Notes: generated by a model not told the origin, from the sequence alone. A stretch of DNA of 64,000 bases from Phytohabitans maris (GCF_031085175.1 NZ_JAVHUY010000020.1:1-64000), one strand, 5' to 3'; positions 26,378 to 35,805 are shown, numbered from the stretch's first letter. Program-made: numbers and translations.

Positions 26378-27802
26378 ATGACGGAGTTGGCGCGCATCGG
26401 GGTCACGGGGCTGGCGGTCATGGGCCGCAACCTCGCCCGAAACCTGGCGCGGCACGGCCATCCGGTGGCGGTGCACAACCGCTCGTACGGCCGGACCAAG
26501 GAGCTGGTCGAGGAGTTCGGCCACGAGGGCACCTTCCTGCCGGCGGAGACCGCGGAGCAGTTCGTGGCGAGCCTGGAGCGCCCGCGCCGCCTTGTGATCA
26601 TGGTCAAGGCCGGTGGGCCCACCGACGCCGTGATCGACGAGTTCGCACCGCTGCTCGAGCCGGGCGACATGATCGTCGACGGTGGCAACGCGCACTTCGC
26701 CGACACCCGCCGCCGCGAGCAGGCGTTGCGCGAGCGCGGGCTGCACTTCGTCGGCACCGGCATCTCCGGTGGCGAGGAGGGCGCGCTGCACGGGCCCAGC
26801 ATCATGCCCGGCGGCTCCGCCGAGTCGTACGAGGCACTCGGCCCGCTGCTGGAAGACATCTCGGCGAAGGTCGACGGCACGCCCTGCTGCACCCACGTCG
26901 GCCCGGACGGCGCCGGACACTTCGTGAAGATGGTGCACAACGGCATCGAGTACGCGGACATGCAGCTCATCGCCGAGGCGTACGACCTGCTGCGCCGGGG
27001 CGCCGGCCGGCAGCCCGCCGAGATCGCCGACATCTTCCGCGGGTGGAACGAGGGGCGGCTCGGGTCGTACCTCATCGAGATCACGTCCGAGGTGCTCGCG
27101 CACACCGACGCGGCCACCGGCAAGCCGTTCGTCGACGTGGTGCTCGACCAGGCCGAGCAGAAGGGGACCGGCCGCTGGACCGTGCAGATCGCGCTCGACC
27201 TGGGCGTACCGGTCAGCGGCATCGCCGAGGCGGTCTTCGCCCGCTCGCTCTCCGGCGACGCCGACCTGCGCTCCGCCGCCCGCGGGCTGCCCGGCCCGGT
27301 GCCGACCGGCGCCTCCGACGTGCTGGTCGACGACGTGGAGCAGGCGCTGTACGCGTCGAAGATCGTCGCCTACGCGCAGGGCTTCAACCAGATCCAGGCC
27401 GGCAGCGCGGAGTACAACTGGAACATCGACGCGGGCGCCATGGCCACCATCTGGCGGGGCGGCTGCATCATCCGGGCCAAGTTCCTCGACCGCATCAAGG
27501 CGGCGTACGACGGCGACCCCGGCCTCCCCTCGCTGCTCGTGGACGACCACTTCCAGGAAGCCGTACGGGGTGCGCAGGACGCCTGGCGGCGGGTCGTGGC
27601 GACGGCGACGACGATGGGCATCCCGGTGCCCGGCTTCTCGTCCGCGCTGGCGTACTACGACGGCCTGCGCGCCGAGCGGCTGCCCGCCGCGCTCGTGCAG
27701 GGGCAGCGCGACTTCTTCGGCGCGCACACCTACCGCCGGGTCGACCGCGAGGGCAGCTTCCACGTGCTGTGGGGCGGCGACCGCGGCGAGGTCACTGCCT
27801 GA
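26378..27802 (+). CDS. gnd: 6-phosphogluconate dehydrogenase, decarboxylating
   Basis: Converts 6-phosphogluconate to ribulose 5-phosphate and CO2 with reduction of NADP, in the oxidative pentose phosphate pathway. The 474-residue length is that of the long (GndA) form. The N-terminal Rossmann motif GVTGLAVMGRNLARNL is followed by the substrate-binding GTGISGGEEGALHGPSIMPG and the catalytic-Lys segment HFVKMVHNGIEYADMQ. The C-terminal helical domain includes WNRGGCIIRAKFLD-type sequence (here WRGGCIIRAKFLD). ATG 26378 has GAGGAAGA upstream. It stands alone with a strong terminator after it. Confidence 0.97.
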   Translation: MTELARIGVTGLAVMGRNLARNLARHGHPVAVHNRSYGRTKELVEEFGHEGTFLPAETAEQFVASLERPRRLVIMVKAGGPTDAVIDEFAPLLEPGDMIVDGGNAHFADTRRREQALRERGLHFVGTGISGGEEGALHGPSIMPGGSAESYEALGPLLEDISAKVDGTPCCTHVGPDGAGHFVKMVHNGIEYADMQLIAEAYDLLRRGAGRQPAEIADIFRGWNEGRLGSYLIEITSEVLAHTDAATGKPFVDVVLDQAEQKGTGRWTVQIALDLGVPVSGIAEAVFARSLSGDADLRSAARGLPGPVPTGASDVLVDDVEQALYASKIVAYAQGFNQIQAGSAEYNWNIDAGAMATIWRGGCIIRAKFLDRIKAAYDGDPGLPSLLVDDHFQEAVRGAQDAWRRVVATATTMGIPVPGFSSALAYYDGLRAERLPAALVQGQRDFFGAHTYRRVDREGSFHVLWGGDRGEVTA

Positions 27803-27813
27803 TCCGAAACGTT

Positions 27814-27850
27814 GCGGGTGGCGGGTCCCACGGCGGGACCCGCCACCCGC
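27814..27850. terminator. Strong bidirectional hairpin terminator
   Basis: A perfect 16-bp stem (GCGGGTGGCGGGTCCC and its complement) with a 5-nt loop lies between the stops of gnd (27802) and the convergent minus-strand gene (27855). Confidence 0.9.
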
Positions 27851-27854
27851 CGTA

Positions 27855-28436
27855 TCAGGAGTCGATCTCGCCCTGTGCCTTTTGGCACGCGGTGGTCGCC
27901 TGGCGCAGCGCGGTCTCCAGCGCGGCCTCGTTGTTGGAGTCGGCCGCGTCGACCGCCTCGACGAAGCGGCGCATGCAGGGCAGTAGCACGTCGCGCTCCT
28001 TGGTGACCTTGTCGAGCGACTCCTTGTTCTTCGTCAGCTCGTCGTTGGCCGTCTTGAGGTCCGCCTCCAGCTTGGTGATCCGGTCGGAGTTGGCCTTGAT
28101 GGTGTCGTCGCGCTCGGCGACCTGGCTGTTGAGCCTGTCGCGGGTGTCGCCGAGCTGGCTGCTCTTGGCCACGTAGAGCCCGGTCATCACGCCGGCCAGC
28201 AGGAAGAGCGCGACCGCCGCCACGACCGCCACCAGCATCGGTGCCCGCCCGGCCGGCGGCTGCTGCTGTCCATAAGGGACACTGGCCGGCTGCGGCGCGC
28301 CGGAGACCGCGTACGGCGGGGGGCTCGACGCAGGCCAGCTCCCGGTCGGCTGGGACGGCGGCGGGTAGCCAGGGTAGGCCGGCGACTGCGGCGGGTACTG
28401 CTGCGGGTCTTCCGGCGGGTACCCGGGGTGGGTCAT
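27855..28436 (-). CDS. Proline-rich single-pass membrane protein with coiled coil
   Basis: A 193-residue protein in three parts. A cytosolic Pro/Tyr/Gly-rich head (about residues 1-65, repeats like YPPQ and PGYPPP) is followed by a transmembrane helix (about 67-90, MLVAVVAAVALFLLAGVMTGL). The outside part begins as a coiled coil (about 95-145, RLNSQVAERDDTIKANSDRI) and ends with two cysteines (LLPCMRRF and TTACQKAQ). No catalytic motif. It lies 35 bp downstream of the HtrA-like protease gene and has the same head-TM-coil plan, so the two are probably co-expressed and may interact. Confidence 0.78.
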   Translation of the reverse strand: MTHPGYPPEDPQQYPPQSPAYPGYPPPSQPTGSWPASSPPPYAVSGAPQPASVPYGQQQPPAGRAPMLVAVVAAVALFLLAGVMTGLYVAKSSQLGDTRDRLNSQVAERDDTIKANSDRITKLEADLKTANDELTKNKESLDKVTKERDVLLPCMRRFVEAVDAADSNNEAALETALRQATTACQKAQGEIDS

Positions 28437-28471
28437 CGCACTTCCTCCTGAGGGGCTGGACTCGGGCTCGG

Positions 28472-29560
28472 CTAGCAGACCCGAAACTTGGTGCAGGCGG
28501 TCTGGATCGGGGTGGCCAGCCCGATCCCTTCGGAATCCCGGGCCTTGAGGCTGGCGATGCCCACCACCTGCTTCGCGGTGTTGACCACGGGGCCGCCCGA
28601 GTTGCCGGGATTGATCGAGGCGTCGAACTGGATGAGGTCTCCGGCGCCGGCCTCACCCTTGCGCAGCGCGCTCACCACGCCCACGGTGACGCTGTCGGTC
28701 AGGCCGAGGGGCGAGCCGACCACGACGATCTGCTGCCCCGACTGGACCGGCTCGGTAGACGTGGCGAGCCCGGCGAACTCGAACGGCGCCGACAGCACCG
28801 CGATGTCGTTGGCCTGGTCGACGTCGGTCACCGTGGCGCTGTAGGTCTCGCTGTCGCGCTCCAGCTGCACCCGGTTGCCACCGCGTCCCCAGACCTCCTG
28901 CACCACGTGGTACGCGGTCAGCAGGCGGCTGGTGCCCGAGCTGGGGCTGCCGACGGCGAACGCGGTGCCGGTGACCTTGCCCGCGGTGATCCGGAAGACG
29001 CTGGGCAGCACCGCAGCGGCCACCGCCTGCGGGTCGAAGACCTTGCCGGCCTGCTCGCCGAGCTGGGTGACCTGCCCCTCCAGGCTGTCGAGCCGCTGGT
29101 CGTCGCCGGCCTGCACGCGGTCGGCGTCGGCACGGGCCCGGTCGAGGTCGCCGCGCAGGTCGCTGATCTGGCGGGCCTGGACGATCGCGACCGCGCCGAG
29201 CACGAGGGTGAACACGACCGCCACCACGGCCAGCACGAAGCCCGCCCGGCGCGGCCTGGGCGGGGCCGGCGCACCGGAGACCGCCACGCCGGAGACCGGT
29301 GCCGGCATGGGGGGCGGACCCATCGGCGGCGGCGGACCCATCGCCGGCGATGGGCTCATTGCCGGCGACGGACCCATCGGCGGGGGCGGGCCCATCGGCG
29401 GCGGCGGATGGGCGGGCGGAAGATGGACGGGTGCGGGCTGCTGGGCGGGCACGGGCTGGGGCTGGGGTGCGGGTGCTCCACCCTGGGCCGGCAACGGGAT
29501 CCGGCCGGTCGGCTCGTCGGAGCCCGGGCCACCTCCCCCGGGGCCGTGCGCAGTGGTCAC
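28472..29560 (-). CDS. HtrA-like trypsin-fold serine protease, membrane-anchored
   Basis: A 362-residue protein. The N-terminal 100 residues are Pro/Met/Gly-rich with repeats of PPPPMGP and PSPAMGP, followed by a transmembrane helix (about 107-130) and a short coiled coil. The rest is a trypsin-like domain with the full triad: His in TAYHVV, Asp in ANDIAVL and Ser in NPGNSGGP. There is no PDZ domain, unlike classical HtrA/DegP. The last residues contain two cysteines (TACTKFRVC). It probably degrades or processes proteins outside the membrane. The PPxMG repeat may vary in copy number. Confidence 0.9.
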   Translation of the reverse strand: MTTAHGPGGGGPGSDEPTGRIPLPAQGGAPAPQPQPVPAQQPAPVHLPPAHPPPPMGPPPPMGPSPAMSPSPAMGPPPPMGPPPMPAPVSGVAVSGAPAPPRPRRAGFVLAVVAVVFTLVLGAVAIVQARQISDLRGDLDRARADADRVQAGDDQRLDSLEGQVTQLGEQAGKVFDPQAVAAAVLPSVFRITAGKVTGTAFAVGSPSSGTSRLLTAYHVVQEVWGRGGNRVQLERDSETYSATVTDVDQANDIAVLSAPFEFAGLATSTEPVQSGQQIVVVGSPLGLTDSVTVGVVSALRKGEAGAGDLIQFDASINPGNSGGPVVNTAKQVVGIASLKARDSEGIGLATPIQTACTKFRVC

Positions 29561-29691
29561 CGGTCAAGGATCGCATCGCGGCGCAAGCTCGCCCATATCA
29601 CCGCCATATCAATAGGGCGGGGTAGCGTCGGCCAGGTGAACCACCCAACGAAAACGCTCCGCTCCGCTCCACGTTTCCGCCGGGGCCCGGG

Positions 29692-29941
29692 GTGATCCGG
29701 GTGTTGCTCGCCGACGACGAGGCGATGATCCGGGCCGGGGTGAAGGCCATCCTCGCCGCCGACCCCGAGATCGAGGTCGTGGCCGAGGCCGGCGACGGCC
29801 GCGAGGCGGTCGACCTCGCGCTGGCCCACCGCCCGCAGGTGGCGCTGCTGGACATCCGCCCTGACCCGGCTGGGCGTGCGCAACAGGGTGCAGGCGGCGA
29901 TCATCGCGTACGAGGCGGGGCTGGTCGCAGCAGCCGAGTGA
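29692..29941 (+). pseudogene. Response regulator gutted by an internal deletion
   Basis: The first 56 residues are a good REC start: RVLLADDEAMIRAG, then phosphoacceptor Asp54 in ALLDIR. Immediately after, at about 29860, the sequence jumps in another frame to the very end of a LuxR HTH domain ([20 protein letters not shown], stop at 29941). About 130 codons of the normal 215 are missing, including the rest of REC and the DNA-reading helices. The end overlaps the last 41 bases of the P-type ATPase gene. The orphan kinase at 32321 may be its former partner. Confidence 0.85.
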
Positions 29942-32210
29942 CGAGCTCCATCAGCAGGCCCGCGGCCACGGCGATCGTCACCGCCAGGGTGGGCGCGCGG
30001 CTGCCGACCAGTTCGAGCTGGAAGAAGTCCTGCAGGAACGGCACCACCAACACCACCGCGAACGCGCCGCCCATCCCGGCCACCAGGAGGATCCGCCACC
30101 ACGTGTACGGCCGGGCGATGATCGCCAGTGCCCAGAGCGCGACGAGGAAGAGCGTGAGCGTGGCGGCCGAGGTCTCGGCGTCCAGGTTGCCGTCGTAGAC
30201 GGAGCGTGCCGTCAGGTACGACGCGAACGTGGCGGCCGCCGCGAGCAGCCCGGCCGGTACCGCGAACCGCAGCACCCGCCCGACGAAGCCGCCCTGGGCC
30301 CGCTCGGTGTTCGGCGCGAGCGCGAGGAAGAACGCCGGGATGCCGATCGTCAGCGACCCGATGAGCGTGAGGTGGCGGGGCAGGAACGGGTACGGCACCT
30401 GGCTCAGCACCACGATGACGGCGAGCAGCACCGAGTACACGGTCTTGGTGAGGAAGAGGTTGGCGACCCGCTCGATGTTGCCGATCACCCGCCGCCCCTC
30501 GGCCACCACCGACGGGAGCGCGGCGAAACTGTTGTCCAGCAACACGATCTGAGCCACCGCACGGGTCGCCGGGCTGCCCGAGCCCATCGCCACGCCGATG
30601 TCGGCGTCCTTGAGCGCGAGTACGTCGTTGACCCCGTCGCCGGTCATCGCGACCGTGTGGCCGCGGGACTGGAGCGCGGCCACGATCTCCCGCTTCTGCC
30701 GCGGCCCCACCCGCCCGAAGACGGTGCCCGCCTCGACCGCGTCGGCCAGCGCCGCCGGGTCGTCCTCGGGGAGGGTACGGGCGTCCACCGGCCGGTCGGC
30801 GCCGGGCAGGTCGAGCGACTGCGCCACCGCGCCGACCGAGACCGGGTTGTCACCCGAGATCACCTTGACCGCGACGCCCTGGTCCGCGAAGTAGCGCAGG
30901 GTCTCGGACGCGTCCGCGCGCAGCCGCTGGGCGAGCACGACGAGCGCGACCGGCCCGTCCTCGCCGGCCAGCAGCAGCACCCGCAGCCCGCGTGCCCCGT
31001 ACTCGTCGGCCTCGGCGAGGGCCGGGTGCCCGGCGGGCAGGAGTACGTCGGGGGCACCGATCCGCCAGGTCGCCGTGCTCCCGTCGGGCGCGGTGAGCGT
31101 GGCCCCGCTCCACCGCCGCGCGGAGGAGAACGGCGTCCGCTCGCCGATCGTCCACTGTGGTAGCTCAGGGTACGTGGCGGCGATCGCCCGCATGCTCGGG
31201 TTGGGGCGCTCGTCCGCGGCGGCGAGCGCGCCGAGCACCCCCTCGACCGGGGCGTCGGGCCCCAGCCGGCGTACCTCGTCGACCGTCATCTCCGCGTCGG
31301 TGAGCGTGCCGGTCTTGTCGAGCGCGACCACGCTCACCCGGGCCAGGCCCTCGATCGCCGGCAGCTCCTGCACGAGCGTGTTGCGCCGGCCGAGCCGGAT
31401 CACGCCGACCGCGAACGCCACCGAGGTGAGCAGCACCAGCCCCTCGGGCACCATCGGCACCAGGCCGCCGACCATGCGGCGTACCGCTTCGGGCAGGTCG
31501 TCGCGGTTGACCAGGAGCTGGCTCGCCACGAGCGCCAGCCCGGTCGGGATGATCATCCAGGTGACCACCCGCAGGATCGTGTTGATGCCGTTGCGCAGCT
31601 TCGAGTCGACGAGCGTGAAGCGGCTGGCCTCCTCGGCGAGCTGGGCCGCGTACGCCTCGTGCCCCACCTTGGTCGCCGTGAAGGAGCCGGCGCCGGAGAC
31701 CACGAAGCTGCCGGAGAGCACCTGGTCGCCCGGCTCCTTGACGACCGGGTCCGCCTCGCCGGTGAGCAGCGACTCGTCCACCTCCAGGTGGTCGGCCTCG
31801 GCGACCACCCCGTCCACGACGATCTTGTCGCCGGCGCCGAGCTCGATCAGGTCGTCGAGCACGATCTCCGAGGCGTCCACCTCGACCGCCTCGCCGTCGC
31901 GGCGTACCACGGGGCGGGCCGCGCCGACGATCGCCAGCCGGTCAAGCGTTCGCTTGGCGCGCAGCTCCTGGATGACGCCGATCAGCGTGTTGGCGATGAT
32001 CACGCCGCCGAAGAGCGCGTCCTGGATCGGCCCGACCGCCAGGATCATGATCAGGAGTACGCCGATGATCGCGTTGATCCGGGTGAAGAGGTTGGCCCGG
32101 ACGATCTCGCCCACGCTCCGGCTGGACCGCGCCGGGACGTCGTTGACCTGGCCGGCCGCGATCCGCTCGGCCACCTCGGGTGCGGTCAGCCCCGTCTCCA
32201 CGCGCAACAT
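29901..32210 (-). CDS. ctpE: Cation-transporting P-type ATPase, CtpE-like
   Basis: A 769-residue ion pump that moves a cation across the membrane using ATP. The phosphorylated Asp298 lies in the signature DKTGTLT. The actuator motif is ESLLTGEAD, the hinge is [18 protein letters not shown], and about ten transmembrane helices are arranged 2+2+6. There is no N-terminal heavy-metal domain, and a PEGL motif ([13 protein letters not shown]) replaces CPC, pointing to a calcium/magnesium-type pump. The sequence closely resembles mycobacterial CtpE, a calcium-uptake ATPase, from memory of that family. ATG 32210 is preferred over 32300. Its 3' end runs into the response-regulator remnant. Confidence 0.9.
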   Translation of the reverse strand: MLRVETGLTAPEVAERIAAGQVNDVPARSSRSVGEIVRANLFTRINAIIGVLLIMILAVGPIQDALFGGVIIANTLIGVIQELRAKRTLDRLAIVGAARPVVRRDGEAVEVDASEIVLDDLIELGAGDKIVVDGVVAEADHLEVDESLLTGEADPVVKEPGDQVLSGSFVVSGAGSFTATKVGHEAYAAQLAEEASRFTLVDSKLRNGINTILRVVTWMIIPTGLALVASQLLVNRDDLPEAVRRMVGGLVPMVPEGLVLLTSVAFAVGVIRLGRRNTLVQELPAIEGLARVSVVALDKTGTLTDAEMTVDEVRRLGPDAPVEGVLGALAAADERPNPSMRAIAATYPELPQWTIGERTPFSSARRWSGATLTAPDGSTATWRIGAPDVLLPAGHPALAEADEYGARGLRVLLLAGEDGPVALVVLAQRLRADASETLRYFADQGVAVKVISGDNPVSVGAVAQSLDLPGADRPVDARTLPEDDPAALADAVEAGTVFGRVGPRQKREIVAALQSRGHTVAMTGDGVNDVLALKDADIGVAMGSGSPATRAVAQIVLLDNSFAALPSVVAEGRRVIGNIERVANLFLTKTVYSVLLAVIVVLSQVPYPFLPRHLTLIGSLTIGIPAFFLALAPNTERAQGGFVGRVLRFAVPAGLLAAAATFASYLTARSVYDGNLDAETSAATLTLFLVALWALAIIARPYTWWRILLVAGMGGAFAVVLVVPFLQDFFQLELVGSRAPTLAVTIAVAAGLLMELVTRLLRPAPPRTR

Positions 32211-32320
32211 GGCCCAACCGTAGATCGCCCGCGGGGCCGGCCGCCCCGGCCTAACGTCGTCCGGTGGCCCTGACTTTAGACAGGGTTTGACCGGCGGCAA
32301 GCAGGGCTAACGTCGAGGCT

Positions 32321-33781
32321 GTGCGGCGTACGGCGACCGACATCCTGCTCTGGGTGGTGCTCGCCGTGCCCGTCGTGCTCGCCTGGCCGGGCCACAACGC
32401 GTACCCGTTGTGGCTGCTCCTGCTCTCGATCGCCGCGCTCGGCGCGGCGGTGGGGGTGAGCCGGCGCTACCCGCTCGCGTCGCTCTTCGTCGTGGTCGCG
32501 CTCACCGCCGTGGACGGCAACTTCTCGTTCTCCCTGCCGGTGGTGAGCTACCTGGTCGGCCGGCGCATGGCGAGCGTGCTCCCGGCCGCGATCGGGTTCC
32601 TGGCGATCGTGGCGGTCGCCACACCGTACGTGCTGGTCGACGCCGGCTTCTTCGTCTGGACCCAGATGGCCGGCGTCCTGGTGTACGCGGGGCTCTTCCC
32701 CTGGCTCGTCGGCCGCTACCGGCGGCAGCAGCAGGACCTGGTCGCCGCCGGATGGGAGCACGCCGAGCAGCTCGAACGCGAGCAGCGGATGGCCGCCGAC
32801 CAGGTACGGCTGCGCGAGCGGACCCGGATCGCCGAGGACATGCACGACTCGCTCGGCCACGAGCTGAGCCTCATCGCGCTCCGAGCCGGCGCGCTGGAGC
32901 TCGACCCCGACCTGGACGAGCGGCACCGGGACGCCGCTGGCGAGCTGCGGGCCAGCGCCGGCGCGGCCACCGAGCGGCTGCGCGAGATCATCGGCGTACT
33001 CCGCGACCAGACCGAGCCGGCCCCGGTCCGACCGGTCGACGAGGACATCGCCGAGCTGGTCCGCCGGGCCAAGGACTCGGGCATGGCCGTCGACCTCGCC
33101 TACGAGGGGGAGATCGGCCCGCTGCCGCCGATGGTCGACCGGGCCGCGTACCGGGTCGTCCAGGAAGCGCTGACCAACGCCAACAAGCACGCCCCCGGCG
33201 CCGCCGTCACCGTCCGGATCCGGCGCGGCGAGACGGCGGCGACGGTCACCGTCCGCAACGCGGCGCCGCCCGCCGGCCCGCTGCCCGCGCCCGTGCCGGG
33301 GCGGCGCGGCCTGGTCGGGATGACCGAGCGGGTACGGCTGGCCGGCGGCACGCTCAGCGCCGCGCGGCCGCCCAGCGGCGGGTTCGAGGTGGTGGCCCGC
33401 CTGCCCTACGCGGCCGCACCCGCACCGCCTACACCGGAGACCTCGACCGACCGGCGGCGGCTCGTGCAGCGGCAGGCCCGGCGCGGGCTGATCGCGGCGT
33501 TCGCGGTGCCGGTGGCGCTGGGCGCGGTGGTGGGCGGGACGGCGCTGGCCTACTACGCCTACGTGACGGCCAACTCGGTGCTGCCGCCCGCCGAGTACGC
33601 CCCCGGCTCAGCGTCGGCATGGACCGGGCTGCGGTCGAGCGGGTGCTGCCGGACCGGGAGTGGCTGGACGCCCCGGCCCGGGACGGCGGCCCGGGCGACT
33701 GCCGCTACTACCGCTCCAACGGCGACCTGCTGCGCGCACGGCTCGACATCTACCGCCTCTGCTTCGCGGACGGCCGCCTGA
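32321..33781 (+). CDS. Sensor histidine kinase with frameshifted C-terminal extension
   Basis: A GTG-started kinase of the NarL family. Four or five N-terminal helices (about residues 5-130) precede His in IAEDMHDSLGHELS and a complete HATPase_c domain (LTNANKHAPG, GRRGLVGMTERV) ending near residue 365. An extra helix follows (about 390-412, AFAVPVALGAVVGGTALAYY). At about 33595-33605 the frame breaks: coding sense continues as LSVGMDRAAVERVLPDREW in another frame to 33813, giving an extracellular tail with two cysteines. The run GCCCCCGG at the break suggests a small indel or sequencing error. The kinase core is intact, but the regulator partner is missing nearby. Confidence 0.85.
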   Translation: MRRTATDILLWVVLAVPVVLAWPGHNAYPLWLLLLSIAALGAAVGVSRRYPLASLFVVVALTAVDGNFSFSLPVVSYLVGRRMASVLPAAIGFLAIVAVATPYVLVDAGFFVWTQMAGVLVYAGLFPWLVGRYRRQQQDLVAAGWEHAEQLEREQRMAADQVRLRERTRIAEDMHDSLGHELSLIALRAGALELDPDLDERHRDAAGELRASAGAATERLREIIGVLRDQTEPAPVRPVDEDIAELVRRAKDSGMAVDLAYEGEIGPLPPMVDRAAYRVVQEALTNANKHAPGAAVTVRIRRGETAATVTVRNAAPPAGPLPAPVPGRRGLVGMTERVRLAGGTLSAARPPSGGFEVVARLPYAAAPAPPTPETSTDRRRLVQRQARRGLIAAFAVPVALGAVVGGTALAYYAYVTANSVLPPAEYAPGSASAWTGLRSSGCCRTGSGWTPRPGTAARATAATTAPTATCCAHGSTSTASASRTAA

Positions 33782-33813
33782 TCACGAAGGACACGATCTC
33801 CTCCACGGCGTGA

Positions 33814-34112
33814 CCGGCCCGAGCCCGGGAACTGTCCCGTGTCTGACAGGTCCGCGCCGGGCGGCGACACGGGGCGCCCTTGCCCTCGGCGTCGCCAGCC
33901 CGGCCGGAGATTGGAAGGAGCGGGGGCTGGAGGCAGCTTGGCAGGCTTTGCGAGAGCCCGCCGCTCCTGTCACATGAGCATGGCTTGTGCGAGTCGCAAT
34001 TGCAAGCGACTCAACATGATCACTCATGGTACGTTTCGGCCGCCGGGCTTGGATCCACGCCGCCGCGGCCGCATGTTCAAATGTGTCGTATCCCGGAGCG
34101 GGAGGAGGAGTC
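33814..34112. promoter_or_regulatory. Upstream region of the XRE gene with an inverted repeat
   Basis: No gene is supported here. GAGTCGC (33991-33997) and GCGACTC (34006-34012) form a perfect 7-bp inverted repeat around AATTGCAA, in a patch (33960-34035) of lower GC than the surroundings. It is a plausible promoter/operator region for the XRE-DUF397 genes downstream. Confidence 0.4.
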
Positions 34113-34967
34113 GTGGACGGCACGAGCCCGACCGTCCAGCGGCGCCGGCTCGGACTCGCTTTGCGCACATTGCGGCAGGAGCGGGGGCTGACCGGTGAGC
34201 AGGCCGGCGAGCGGGTAGAACGCTCCGCGTCGTGGATCTCCCGTGTGGAGGGTGGCCGGATCGGCATCCGCGGCCGGGATCTGCGCGACCTCCTCGATCT
34301 GTACCACGTGGACGATGCCGCCCGCCGCACCGAGCTGCTCTCGCTCGCCGAAAAGGGGCGTGCGCGCAGCTGGTGGAGCGAGTTCAGCGGGGCGATCTCC
34401 GAGGCGTACGCCACGTTCATCGGCTTCGAAGACGAGGCGACCCGCTTCGAGTCGTACGAGCCGATGGTCGTGCCCGGCCTGCTCCAGCTCGAGTCGTACG
34501 CCCGGGCGCTGGTCGAGAGCGGCCTGCCCCGGCTCAGCCCGAGCCAGGTGGAAGACCGGATCCAGGTGCGGCTGCGCCGGCAGGAGGTGCTCCGCAAGCC
34601 CGATCCCCTGCACCTCTCGCTCATCCTCCAGGAGAGCGTGCTGCGCCAGCGGGTGGGTGGCGCCGAGATCATGCGCGACCAGCTGGGCCACCTGATCGAT
34701 GCGGCCGGCCTGCCAAACGTGGACCTGCGGATCCTCCTCGACGAGCACACGAGCCCGATCGGCAGCTTCCATCACTTCGTATTGATCTATCTGGAATCCG
34801 ATACACCCGAGACGGTGTACGTCGAAGACTTCGCCGGGGGGCGATTTGAACGGACCGGTAGCATCCGTCCGTACCAAGAAACGTTCGAGCGTTTTAACCG
34901 TCTTGCACTCGATCCAGGCGAGTCGATAACTAAGATCGAACTCGCCATGCAAGAAACAGCCCCCTAG
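34113..34967 (+). CDS. XRE-family regulator with DUF5753 domain
   Basis: A 284-residue protein. The GTG at 34113 is preceded by GGGAGGAGGAG; the longer frame from 34026 lacks such a site. The N-terminal Cro/C1 HTH (about residues 10-65, LGLALRTLRQERGLTGEQAG, then SWISRVEGG) is followed by a DUF5753 domain (WWSEFSGAISEAYATFIGFE, GLLQLESYARAL, FHHFVLIYLESD). This pair of domains, with a DUF397 gene 18 bp downstream, is a signature actinobacterial module linked to developmental control (BldB/WhiJ-like) and proposed to act like a toxin-antitoxin system. The last third uses less GC-rich codons. Confidence 0.93.
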   Translation: MDGTSPTVQRRRLGLALRTLRQERGLTGEQAGERVERSASWISRVEGGRIGIRGRDLRDLLDLYHVDDAARRTELLSLAEKGRARSWWSEFSGAISEAYATFIGFEDEATRFESYEPMVVPGLLQLESYARALVESGLPRLSPSQVEDRIQVRLRRQEVLRKPDPLHLSLILQESVLRQRVGGAEIMRDQLGHLIDAAGLPNVDLRILLDEHTSPIGSFHHFVLIYLESDTPETVYVEDFAGGRFERTGSIRPYQETFERFNRLALDPGESITKIELAMQETAP

Positions 34968-34985
34968 GAATGTGAGAACAACTCT

Positions 34986-35177
34986 GTGTTGACGGACTCT
35001 TGGCGCAAGAGCTCGCGCAGCTACAACAACGGCGACTGCGTGGAAGCGCGCCGCCACGCCGCCACCGTCGAGATGCGAGACAGCAAGGACCGCGGTGGGC
35101 CGGTGCTCGGCTTCCCGCAGGACCGCTGGCAGGAGTTTCTGGACGGCGTCCAGCTCGGCGAGTTCGACCGCACGTAG
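34986..35177 (+). CDS. DUF397 domain protein
   Basis: A 63-residue partner of the XRE protein. It shows the DUF397 signature: WRKSSRSYNNGDCVEAR at residues 6-22, then VEMRDSKDRGGPVLGF and the terminal WQEFLDGVQLGEF. Members are small, usually encoded right after an XRE-DUF5753 gene, and are thought to bind and neutralise it or be controlled by it. The start at GTG 34986 follows the upstream stop by 18 bp. Confidence 0.92.
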   Translation: MLTDSWRKSSRSYNNGDCVEARRHAATVEMRDSKDRGGPVLGFPQDRWQEFLDGVQLGEFDRT

Positions 35178-35190
35178 CCCCATGGGTCAA

Positions 35191-35217
35191 GGGAGTGCGG
35201 CCGGTCGCCGCACTCCC
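35191..35217. terminator. Hairpin terminator after DUF397
   Basis: GGGAGTGCGG (35191-35200) pairs perfectly with CCGCACTCCC (35208-35217) around a 7-nt loop, 14 bases after the DUF397 stop. Confidence 0.8.
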
Positions 35218-35226
35218 GCGCGTCGT

Positions 35227-35598
35227 TCAGGCGTCCCGTTTCCGCAGCACCGCATAGCCGGCCGCGAGGACCGTGCCGGTCCAGGCCACCTGCCCGCGGA
35301 CCGGCACCGCCCGCGGCGTGGACCGGATCGCGCCGGTCGAGTACTCCGCGGTGATCACCAGCATGGCCAGCGCGAACTGGGCGAGCGACACGTCGAGCAG
35401 CGCAGCGCACCCACTGTCCGAAGTGGAGTCTTCAGCTCGGCGTACGGCTTGCCGTTGACGAGCGCGGTGCCCGCGGTGGGCCGGTCGAGTCCGAGGATCA
35501 TGCGGATGGTGGTCGACTTGCCCGAGCCGTTCGGCCCGAGAAACCCGGTCACCCGGCCCGGCGCGATCCGCAGCGAGATGTCGTGCGCAGGGCACGAT
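35227..35598 (-). pseudogene. Remnant of an ABC transporter (ATPase start fused to permease end)
   Basis: Read on the minus strand, the segment from about 35598 to 35405 encodes a broken ATPase: DISLRIAPGRVTGFLGPN, Walker A GPNGSGKSTT, then GKPYAELKTPLRTVGAL. At about 35400 it jumps frame into the end of a permease (DVSLAQFALAMLVITAEYST, GAIRSTPRAVPVRG), then directly to the terminal LAAGYAVLRKRDA. The ATPase start and everything after its first 60 residues, most of the permease, and a loop near its end are gone. At least two deletions are needed. The original looks like a Nat/YhaP-type drug exporter. Confidence 0.85.
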
Positions 35599-35805
35599 CG
35601 TCACCCGCATCCCCTGACTCTCGTCAGGAGCCGGCCCCGCTTATCCGCCCTTTGCCCTGCGTGCGTACGGTGCGGCGGCTACGGTGAGGCTGAGGCGCTC
35701 CGCCTCGGGCACCGCGCGAGCGCCGCCGCCCACCGGCCCCGGCCACGCGGCCGGAGGGAAGTCGTCCACCGGCCTCGTCGATGCGGCCGGAGGAAGGAGA
35801 GCACC

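Noticed and set aside
29295-29420. Tandem GGCGGC/CCATCG-type repeats
   Set aside because: They encode the PPPPMGP/PSPAMGP head of the HtrA-like protease; not a separate element.
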